The position numbers and the translations under genes are program-made. Positions 1 to 6,266 of a stretch of DNA of 48,170 bases are shown in pieces (within the stretch, counting starts at the first letter, position 1; every line of letters starts with the position of its first letter). The stretch comes from Bacteroides sp. 224 (GTDB taxonomy: Bacteria > Bacteroidota > Bacteroidia > Bacteroidales > Bacteroidaceae). Under the pieces are notes generated by a model. That model ran no database searches. It saw only the letters and a program-made list of their open reading frames with translations, and was not told where the DNA came from. The DNA is taken from NCBI RefSeq assembly GCF_010500995.1, contig NZ_QVMK01000040.1:1-48170 (forward strand), in the 5' to 3' direction.

Positions 1-105
1 AAAAAGGTCAACCTAGTTTATAACTAAGTATAAACCGAGGCAACCAATTCTATTAATAAGACTGAAAGTAGTCAACTAAAAACGTTAACATACAGATTGT
101 ATAGT

Positions 106-204
106 TGTGCCACGCCTGTGGCACAAGCGTGCCATGCCTGTGGCACAACTGTGCCATGCCCGTGGCACTGTTGTGACACAAGCGTGACACTGTTGTGACA
201 CAAG
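106..204. repeat. Array of nine 11-bp tandem units (GTGNCA core)
   Basis: Nine consecutive units of exactly 11 bp start at 106, 117, 128, 139, 150, 161, 172, 183 and 194. Each has the form Y-GTG-N-CA-NNNN; the central base runs C,G,C,G,C,G,A,A,A, so neighbouring units also form 22-bp superunits. The core GTGNCAC is palindromic, and units 1 and 2 make an 8-bp hairpin with a 4-base loop (GCCT). There are no spacers, so it is not a CRISPR. It ends 88 bp before the pflB -7 box. Related arrays lie at 39849 and, more distantly, 24834. Confidence 0.93.
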
Positions 205-229
205 ACTAAAGCCCATACATACGAACAAG

Positions 230-255
230 TATTTTATGTTTTAAAACATGAAATA
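230..255. promoter_or_regulatory. 26-bp palindrome upstream of pflB, operator candidate
   Basis: Two 13-bp arms (230-242 and 243-255) are reverse complements with one mismatch, centred on TTTTAAAA. The centre lies about 50 bp upstream of the predicted -7 box of pflB, a usual position for a dimeric activator or distal repressor. It does not match the FNR consensus TTGAT-N4-ATCAA. The regulator is unknown; the operator role is inference. Confidence 0.5.
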
Positions 256-291
256 TTGGTAATTTATGACTGTTATATGGAAAAAAGACAG

Positions 292-299
292 TAATTTTG
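292..299 (+). promoter_or_regulatory. Predicted -7 box of the pflBA operon
   Basis: TAATTTTG matches the Bacteroidetes sigma-ABfr -7 consensus TAnnTTTG. The start codon at 338 lies 38 bp downstream, giving a leader of about 30 nt. The -33 element is weak (no clean TTTG about 20 bp upstream), consistent with a promoter needing an activator. Confidence 0.6.
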
Positions 300-337
300 C
301 AGTGCAAATGAGATAACTAACCCAAAAAATAAACATT

Positions 338-2566
338 ATGGAATTAAATCAAGCCTTTAAAGATGGCCTTTGGAGTAAAGAGATTAACGTCAGAGATTTT
401 GTAAGCAACAATATAACCCCTTATGACGGAGATGCTTCTTTCTTACAAGGACCAACTGAAAGAACAAAGAAGATCTGGGACATCTGTTTGAAAGCCATCG
501 AAGAAGAAAGAGCTAACAACGGAGTAAGATCATTAGATAACAAAACCGTTTCAACCATCACCTCACACAAAGCCGGATACATTGATAAAGAAAACGAACT
601 AATCGTAGGTTTGCAGACCGACGAATTGCTTCGTCGTGCCATTAAACCTTTTGGTGGAATCAACGTAGTGGCTCGCGCTTGTAGCGAAGCAGGCGTAGAA
701 CTCGACGAAAGAGTAGTAGATATTTTCAAAAACTACCGCAAAACTCACAATGATGGTGTTTTTGATGCTTATACCGACGAAATTCGTTCTTTCCGCTCAT
801 TAGGATTTATCACCGGATTGCCCGACAATTACGCTCGTGGACGTATCATTGGTGACTATCGCCGTTTGGCTCTTTATGGAACAGACAGATTGATTCAAGC
901 TAAAAAAGAAGATTTAAAAACTCTTACAGGTCCTATGACTGATGCTCGCATCCGTCTTCGCGAAGAAGTAACAGAGCAAATCAAAGCCTTGAACGAAATC
1001 AAAACAATGGGCGAATATTACGGAATAGATTTAAGTCGTCCTGCATATACCGCTCAAGAAGCTGTTCAATGGGTATATATGGCCTATCTGGCTGCTGTAA
1101 AAGAACAAGACGGTGCTGCTATGTCATTGGGTAATGTTTCTTCATTCCTCGATATCTATATTCAATATGAATTAGAAAAAGGAACAATCGATGAAGTTTT
1201 TGCTCAGGAATTGATCGACCAGTTTGTTATTAAACTACGTATGGTACGCCACCTGCGCATGCAAACATACAACGACATCTTTGCCGGAGACCCAACATGG
1301 GTAACCGAAGCAATTGGTGGACGTTTCAATGATGGTCGTCATAAAGTAACCAAAACTTCATTCCGTTTCTTACAGACATTATATAACCTTGGTGCTTCTC
1401 CGGAACCAAATATGACTGTACTTTGGTCGCCCGAACTTCCTGAAGGATTCAAAGACTTCTGCGCTAAAGTTTCTATCGACACCTCTTCTATTCAATACGA
1501 AAACGATACACTGATGCGCGAAGTTCGTAATTCAGATGATTACGGTATTGCTTGCTGTGTGTCTTACCAAGATATAGGTCGTCAGATACAGTTCTTCGGA
1601 GCCCGTGCCAACTTGGCAAAAGCTTTATTGCTTGCCATCAACGGTGGACGTTGCGAAAACACCGGTACTGTAATGGTTAAAGACATCCCGGTACTTAGCG
1701 GCGACGAACTGAAGTTTGAAGAAGTGATGGATAACTACAAGAAGGTATTAGTGGAAATTGCTCGCGTATACAACGAAGCGATGAACGTTATCCACTATAT
1801 GCACGATAAGTATTATTACGAAAAAGCTCAAATGGCTCTAATCGATACCGATCCTCGCATTAACCTTGCTTATGGTGTAGCCGGACTTTCTATTGCTATC
1901 GACTCTTTATCGGCTATTCAATATGCTAAAGTAAAAGCTCGCCGCAACGACATCGGTTTGACCGAAGGTTTCGATATCGAAGGCGAATTCCCTTGCTTCG
2001 GTAACGACATCGACAAAGTAGATAAATTGGGTATCGACCTTGTATACTTCTTCAACGAAGAACTTAAGAAATTACCTGTTTATAAGAATGCTCGTCCTAC
2101 ATTATCTCTTCTTACCATTACATCGAACGTAATGTATGGTAAAAAGACCGGTGCTACTCCCGACGGACGCGCCAAAGGTGTGGCCTTTGCTCCGGGTGCA
2201 AACCCAATGCATGGTCGTGATAAGAACGGTGCTATTGCTTCACTTAACTCAGTAGCTAAATTGCGTTACCGCGACTCTCAAGATGGTATCAGTAATACAT
2301 TCTCTATCGTTCCTAAGTCATTAGGCCCTACTGCCGAAGATCGCGTAGAGAACTTAGTAACAATGATGGATGGTTACTTCACCAAAGGAGCTCACCACCT
2401 GAACGTGAACGTATTGAACCGCGAAATGCTTGAAGATGCCATGGAACATCCTGAAAAGTATCCGCAGTTAACCATCCGTGTATCGGGATATGCTGTAAAC
2501 TTTGTTAAATTAAGTCGTGAGCATCAGCTTGAGGTTCTCAGCCGTAGCTTCCACGAAAAATTCTAA
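338..2566 (+). CDS. pflB: Formate acetyltransferase (pyruvate formate-lyase)
   Basis: Cytosolic glycyl-radical enzyme that converts pyruvate and CoA to acetyl-CoA and formate under anaerobic conditions. The 742-aa length is normal for the family. The adjacent catalytic cysteines are seen in YGIACCVS (Cys406-Cys407), and the glycyl-radical loop is RVSGYAV near the C-terminus (Gly717). The start at 338 follows a short leader behind a TAATTTTG box. The activating enzyme pflA begins 9 bp after the stop, so the two form an operon. The upstream region holds a palindrome and an 11-bp repeat array, so regulation beyond the basal promoter is likely. Identification is firm. Confidence 0.98.
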   Translation: MELNQAFKDGLWSKEINVRDFVSNNITPYDGDASFLQGPTERTKKIWDICLKAIEEERANNGVRSLDNKTVSTITSHKAGYIDKENELIVGLQTDELLRRAIKPFGGINVVARACSEAGVELDERVVDIFKNYRKTHNDGVFDAYTDEIRSFRSLGFITGLPDNYARGRIIGDYRRLALYGTDRLIQAKKEDLKTLTGPMTDARIRLREEVTEQIKALNEIKTMGEYYGIDLSRPAYTAQEAVQWVYMAYLAAVKEQDGAAMSLGNVSSFLDIYIQYELEKGTIDEVFAQELIDQFVIKLRMVRHLRMQTYNDIFAGDPTWVTEAIGGRFNDGRHKVTKTSFRFLQTLYNLGASPEPNMTVLWSPELPEGFKDFCAKVSIDTSSIQYENDTLMREVRNSDDYGIACCVSYQDIGRQIQFFGARANLAKALLLAINGGRCENTGTVMVKDIPVLSGDELKFEEVMDNYKKVLVEIARVYNEAMNVIHYMHDKYYYEKAQMALIDTDPRINLAYGVAGLSIAIDSLSAIQYAKVKARRNDIGLTEGFDIEGEFPCFGNDIDKVDKLGIDLVYFFNEELKKLPVYKNARPTLSLLTITSNVMYGKKTGATPDGRAKGVAFAPGANPMHGRDKNGAIASLNSVAKLRYRDSQDGISNTFSIVPKSLGPTAEDRVENLVTMMDGYFTKGAHHLNVNVLNREMLEDAMEHPEKYPQLTIRVSGYAVNFVKLSREHQLEVLSRSFHEKF

Positions 2567-2575
2567 ATCATATAA

Positions 2576-3304
2576 ATGGATATCAGAGTACACTCTTACG
2601 AATCCATGGGAACATTCGACGGGCCGGGTCTTCGGCTCGTCGTTTTCCTTCAAGGATGCAATTTCCGTTGTTTATATTGTGCTAATCCGGATACGATTGC
2701 CATTAAAGAGGGCAACATTACCCAACCGGATGAAATAGTGCGCATGGCCGTTAATCAGAAAGCTTTCTTTGGTAAACGAGGAGGAATCACATTCTCGGGA
2801 GGAGAACCGACAATGCAGGCAAAGGCCTTGATCCCTCTATTCAAAGAGCTAAAAGAGAATGGTATACATATTTGTGTAGACACCAACGGAAGCATCTGGA
2901 ACGATGACGTAAAAGAACTCTTTCAACTTACAGACCTTGTATTGCTTGATGTTAAGGAGTTTAATAACCAGCACCATCAAGAGCTAACCAAACACAACAA
3001 TCAGCAAACGCTGCTCACAGCCGAATGGTTGGAAAAACAACAAAAGCCTTTCTGGATACGTTATGTATTAGTGCCCGGATACAGCGACTTCGAAGAAGAC
3101 ATACAAGCTATGGGAGAACACTTCCGGAACTACCAAATGATAGAACGAGTAGAGATACTTCCTTATCATTCTTTGGGAGTTCACAAATACGAAGCCATGG
3201 GACAGGAATATTTATTGAAAGGAGTAAAAGAAAACACGCCCGAACAATTAGAGCAAGCAGCCCAATTATTCAGACGTTATTTCAAAACCGTTTATATTAA
3301 CTAA
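2576..3304 (+). CDS. pflA: Pyruvate formate-lyase activating enzyme (radical SAM)
   Basis: Uses S-adenosylmethionine and a [4Fe-4S] cluster to install the glycyl radical on PflB. The radical-SAM motif CxxxCxxC is at Cys28, Cys32 and Cys35 (GCNFRCLYC), followed by the GGE-type motif TFSGGEP. The 242-aa length is typical. It sits 9 bp after pflB. Its TAA overlaps the stop codon of the convergent sigma-like ORF (3301-3633), so no intergenic terminator separates the two genes. Confidence 0.97.
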   Translation: MDIRVHSYESMGTFDGPGLRLVVFLQGCNFRCLYCANPDTIAIKEGNITQPDEIVRMAVNQKAFFGKRGGITFSGGEPTMQAKALIPLFKELKENGIHICVDTNGSIWNDDVKELFQLTDLVLLDVKEFNNQHHQELTKHNNQQTLLTAEWLEKQQKPFWIRYVLVPGYSDFEEDIQAMGEHFRNYQMIERVEILPYHSLGVHKYEAMGQEYLLKGVKENTPEQLEQAAQLFRRYFKTVYIN

Positions 3305-3633
3305 GAAGTTTGCAAATAACTTTTAGCAAAAGAAATACGAATCTTTACTATGCGTAACGGCAAATTGAGTTTCCGTGCTATTTCTTTATAGTCGAATCCG
3401 GCTATATGCATAGAATAAAGTTCTTTGTAGGCCGAAGGTAATGTATTTACCTTCCTACGTATTTCTGTAATATCCTCTGTATAAGTATAATCTACATAAG
3501 CTTGTTCTTGAACAGCACTAAAGAAGTTGTTGATAAATAGAATACGCATAATGGAATATACCCAACCTTTGATGTTAAGGTCAACCGCCATTGAATTATT
3601 CTTCTCGAAACTTACACTTGTTTTCATAATCAT
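3301..3633 (-). CDS. Truncated ECF sigma-factor-like protein (region 4 HTH)
   Basis: A 110-aa ORF resembling only the later part of Bacteroidetes ECF sigma factors. Residues ~18-36 (NIKGWVYSIMRILFINNFF) match the conserved segment at the end of region 2 (family form NLKGWLFTIMKNTFINNYR). Residues ~60-107 match sigma region 4: LPSAYKELYSMHIAGFDYKEIA, then a recognition helix around LNLPLRIVKIRI. Regions 2.1 and 2.2, which bind core polymerase, are missing. I translated the upstream sequence (3634-3745) on this strand and saw no remnant of them. It could be a decayed sigma gene or a DNA-binding regulator. Met1 (3633) or Met3 (3627) may be the start. It converges on pflA with overlapping stop codons. 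Confidence 0.6.
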   Translation of the reverse strand: MIMKTSVSFEKNNSMAVDLNIKGWVYSIMRILFINNFFSAVQEQAYVDYTYTEDITEIRRKVNTLPSAYKELYSMHIAGFDYKEIARKLNLPLRIVKIRISFAKSYLQTS

Positions 3634-3751
3634 TCTTCTTTTAGTTTATATGCCGTTTTACTTTCTCTTCACTAATCACATTGCAATATTAAGGCTTATT
3701 CCGAAAGTAGATGGGGCAATAACCGTCAGATAAAGGGGTAAAAACCATCAA

Positions 3752-3793
3752 TTGACAGTTTTTAGGTGCTTTTTGACAGTTTTTGGGTGTTCT
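3752..3793 (+). repeat. Two 21-bp direct repeats, LytTR-like binding site
   Basis: The pattern TTGACAGTTTTTRGGTG occurs at 3752 and again at 3773, exactly 21 bp apart. The ACAGTT cores (3755 and 3776) lie two helical turns apart. LytTR-family regulators such as AgrA bind direct repeats with an ACAGTT core and a 12-bp gap, the same geometry. The second copy abuts the -7 box at 3793. Binding is inferred. Confidence 0.55.
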
Positions 3794-3800
3794 AACTTTG
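3793..3800 (+). promoter_or_regulatory. Predicted -7 box for the DUF4251 gene
   Basis: TAACTTTG fits TAnnTTTG. TTTG at 3772-3775 is a possible -33 element (17-bp gap) and lies inside the second 21-bp repeat. The gene starts at 3850, leaving a leader of about 43 nt. Confidence 0.6.
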
Positions 3801-3849
3801 TAGTAAATAAAAGAATAACTACATTTATAAAAATAAGGAGGACATTATT

Positions 3850-4353
3850 ATGAAACTAAACAAACGTACCCTGCTCTTAGGTATATTTGCTTTCGTAGGC
3901 ATTTGTACCATTTCTGCTCAAACCAAGAAAGAAAAGGAAGAACAGCAGAAACAACAATTAAAAGAAATTATTAATTCCGGAGATTATACCATCGACGTGA
4001 ATATGGCACATCCGCAAAGTGGAAAAACCATTAATCTTACTTCGCGCTATTCGGTAAAGGTGAAAAACGATTCTGTGTTTTCCTATCTTCCCTACTTTGG
4101 GAGAGCTTACTCTATTCCAATTGGAAGTGGTAGCGGTAGCGCACTGATATTCGATTCCCCCATAAAAGAGTACAAAGTAGAATATATAAAGAAAGGTGCA
4201 GCCCGAATAAAGTTCTCTGCCCAAACCAGCGAAGATACATACAACTTTATACTGACTGTTCACCCTAACGGATCATCAAGTGTTGCCGTCAATATGAACA
4301 AAAGGCAATCTATTGACTTTATGGGAGAACTGAACAGAGAAGAAGAAGAATAA
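3850..4353 (+). CDS. DUF4251 domain secreted protein
   Basis: A 167-aa protein with a signal peptide (residues 1-23, hydrophobic core LLLGIFAFVGICTISAQ, cleavage probably after SAQ), then a Lys/Glu/Gln-rich linker and a DUF4251 domain (residues ~35-165). The domain shows the family pattern: a Gly/Ser-rich turn (PIGSGSGSA), F.SPIKEY, and a C-terminal VNMNKRQSIDFMGEL. DUF4251 is Bacteroidetes-specific and of unknown function; the product is probably periplasmic. It is a single gene with its own promoter and a 21-bp direct repeat that may place it under a LytTR-type regulator. Confidence 0.85.
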   Translation: MKLNKRTLLLGIFAFVGICTISAQTKKEKEEQQKQQLKEIINSGDYTIDVNMAHPQSGKTINLTSRYSVKVKNDSVFSYLPYFGRAYSIPIGSGSGSALIFDSPIKEYKVEYIKKGAARIKFSAQTSEDTYNFILTVHPNGSSSVAVNMNKRQSIDFMGELNREEEE

Positions 4354-4364
4354 ACTATCAACAG

Positions 4365-4390
4365 AAAGGGTGATTTTCTATTCACCCTTT
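4365..4390 (+). terminator. Hairpin between convergent genes
   Basis: AAAGGGTGA (4365-4373) pairs with TCACCCTTT (4382-4390) around an 8-base loop. It lies after the DUF4251 stop and overlaps the last codons of the convergent TRIC-family gene. The U-tract is short, so termination strength is uncertain. Confidence 0.5.
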
Positions 4391-4986
4391 AATATCGGTA
4401 AACAAATCTGGTACTTCACCGCCAAGAAGCGAACGATAAATACTACGCCTCCGCTTATCAGTTGAGTTATGATAAGAGTGAACCCGGCTAAATCGCAAAG
4501 CCAGTAAGCAATACCACCAATCACGCAGGCCATTGCATAAATCTCTTTGCGAAAGATCAAAGGAATCTCATTGATGAAAACATCACGAAGTACTCCGCCG
4601 GCTGCACCGGTGATTCCTCCCATAATAATAGCTACCCAAAATGGAAAGCCTAAACCAACAGTCTTCCCTACTCCCACCACAGTGAAGAGTGCCAAACCAA
4701 TGCTGTCGAAAACGAAAAAGGTATTATTCAGATGGATAAGATATTTGCCAAAGAAAATAACCCAAAACAGAGCTAAACCGGAACAAACGAGGTAAATAGG
4801 ATTCGTCATCCAAAAGGGAGTTACATCTAACAATAGATCCCGAATGGTACCTCCACCGATGGCTGTTACCAATCCTACCACATAAGCTCCAAACCAATCA
4901 AATTGTTTAGCCGAAGCCAGTCGAATACCACTAATTGCAAAGGCAAACGTACCAATAAACTCTATAATTTGCACAAATGTTGGCAT
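4378..4986 (-). CDS. Trimeric intracellular cation channel family protein (UPF0126)
   Basis: Inner-membrane protein of the YadS/YicG (UPF0126) family, prokaryotic relatives of TRIC cation channels. The family's internal duplication is visible as two glycine-rich repeats, GGGTIRDLLLD and GAAGGVLRDVF, each following a transmembrane helix pair. I start it at the ATG at 4986 (MPTFVQIIEFIG, 202 aa) rather than upstream in-frame codons, because the protein then begins like the family and the divergent gene's promoter lies upstream. Neighbours give no functional link. Confidence 0.88.
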   Translation of the reverse strand: MPTFVQIIEFIGTFAFAISGIRLASAKQFDWFGAYVVGLVTAIGGGTIRDLLLDVTPFWMTNPIYLVCSGLALFWVIFFGKYLIHLNNTFFVFDSIGLALFTVVGVGKTVGLGFPFWVAIIMGGITGAAGGVLRDVFINEIPLIFRKEIYAMACVIGGIAYWLCDLAGFTLIITQLISGGVVFIVRFLAVKYQICLPILKGE

Positions 4987-5036
4987 AATGATTTTTATTT
5001 TTCTGCAAAGAAACAAATAAATTCTAAAAGAAACAG

Positions 5037-5044
5037 TACTTTTG
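5037..5044 (+). promoter_or_regulatory. Predicted -7 box for the epimerase-like gene
   Basis: TACTTTTG matches TAnnTTTG, 28 bp before the start codon at 5073. No convincing -33 motif is seen. Confidence 0.5.
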
Positions 5045-5072
5045 TTATCTAAACCTCTATACAATGTAGCGT

Positions 5073-6170
5073 ATGAAAATTACAATTGTTGCCGGTGCCC
5101 GTCCTAACTTCATGAAGATAGCACCCATTACCAGAGCCATCGAAAAAGCACGGAAAGAAGGAAAAAACATCTCCTATAGATTAATATATACAGGAAAGCA
5201 AGATGACAGTAGCCTGGATGCATCTCTCTTTTCAGATCTGGATATGAAAGCTCCTGATGTTTACCTGAATATAGATGATAAAAACCCTATAAAAACGGCA
5301 GCACAGATAATGATGGCTTTCGATGATGAGTTATCTGCTAACCCCGCACAGATTGTTTTAGTGGTAGATGATTTAACGCCCACTATGGCTTGTACTATTG
5401 TAGCCAAGAAACGCCACATCAAAGTAGCCCATTTAGTGGCCGGTACCCGTTCTTTCGATATAGATATGCCCAAAGAAGCCAACGTGATTATTGCAGATGG
5501 TTTGTCTGACTATTTATTCACCGCCGGCATGGTGGCCAACCGTAATCTCAATCAATCAGGAACAGAAAGCGAACATGTATACCATGTGGGGAACATATTG
5601 ATTGACACCATACGGTATAATCGCAGTCGTTTAATTCAGCCTGTTTGGTTTTCCATACTTGGTTTAAAGGAGAAAGAATATATACTGCTAACTCTTAACA
5701 GACGTTCATTGCTTAATGACGAAAAGAATCTTCGTGAATTGATAAATGTAATCATCAAAAGTTCTCGGGGAATGCCGATTATTGTGCCCGTTCATACTTA
5801 TGTGCGCGAGGCCATCAAATCCCTGAATATACAAGCAGATAACCTTCATATATTGCCTACACAAAGTTATTTATCTTTCGGTTATCTAATGAATAAAGCT
5901 CAGGCAGTAATAACCGATTCCGGTAACATAGCCGAAGAAGCTACCTTTTTAGGAATTCCCTGTATTACGCTTAATACATACGCCGAACACCCCGAAACCT
6001 ACCGGATTGGTACCAATGAGCTTGTAGGCGAAGACCCGGCATTATTACTGGAAGCCATGCAAACTCTAATGGATGGAAAATGGAAAAAAGGTGAATTGCC
6101 AGACAGGTGGGATGGAAAAACAGCAGAAAGGATTGTGCAAATACTATTGGAAGGGAATTCTGATAAGTAA
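5073..6170 (+). CDS. UDP-GlcNAc 2-epimerase-like protein, catalytic residues altered
   Basis: A 365-aa protein with the GT-B fold signature of WecB/MnaA epimerases: GARPNFMKIAPI at the N-terminus, VPVHTYVREA in the middle, and the nucleotide-binding ITDSGNIAEEATFLGIPC near residue 290, then HPETYRIGTNELVGED. Compared from memory with E. coli WecB (Asp95, Glu117, Glu131, His213), Asp is kept (Asp100), but Glu117 is Val122 (HLVAGTR for HVEAGLR), Glu131 is Lys134 (MPKEAN for MPEEMN), and His213 is Asn209 (TLNRRS for TGHRRE). It is therefore unlikely to be a normal epimerase. No capsule or O-antigen genes are nearby. It may act on another nucleotide sugar or only bind one. Confidence 0.85.
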   Translation: MKITIVAGARPNFMKIAPITRAIEKARKEGKNISYRLIYTGKQDDSSLDASLFSDLDMKAPDVYLNIDDKNPIKTAAQIMMAFDDELSANPAQIVLVVDDLTPTMACTIVAKKRHIKVAHLVAGTRSFDIDMPKEANVIIADGLSDYLFTAGMVANRNLNQSGTESEHVYHVGNILIDTIRYNRSRLIQPVWFSILGLKEKEYILLTLNRRSLLNDEKNLRELINVIIKSSRGMPIIVPVHTYVREAIKSLNIQADNLHILPTQSYLSFGYLMNKAQAVITDSGNIAEEATFLGIPCITLNTYAEHPETYRIGTNELVGEDPALLLEAMQTLMDGKWKKGELPDRWDGKTAERIVQILLEGNSDK

Positions 6171-6239
6171 ACAACCTCAGAGAAACAGTCTCTTAGATTA
6201 GGTTATGTTAAATTAGCAATTTATATGACAGTTATTTGC

Positions 6240-6247
6240 TAAATTTG
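6240..6247 (+). promoter_or_regulatory. Predicted -7 box for the DUF5686 gene
   Basis: TAAATTTG matches TAnnTTTG, 19 bp before the ATG at 6267, so the leader would be only about 13 nt. Confidence 0.5.
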
Positions 6248-6266
6248 CGCTCTTATATATAGCAAA

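Noticed and set aside
106..204. CRISPR array
   Set aside because: Units are 11 bp with no unique spacers and no cas genes nearby; it is a plain tandem array.
3634..3745. Missing N-terminal part of the sigma factor as a frameshifted remnant
   Set aside because: The minus-strand translation of this stretch shows stops and no region 2 sequence, so a simple frameshift does not explain the short ORF.
4987..5064. 26-residue N-terminal extension of the UPF0126 protein
   Set aside because: The family begins just before the first helix (MPTFVQIIEFIG), and the extension overlaps the divergent promoter.
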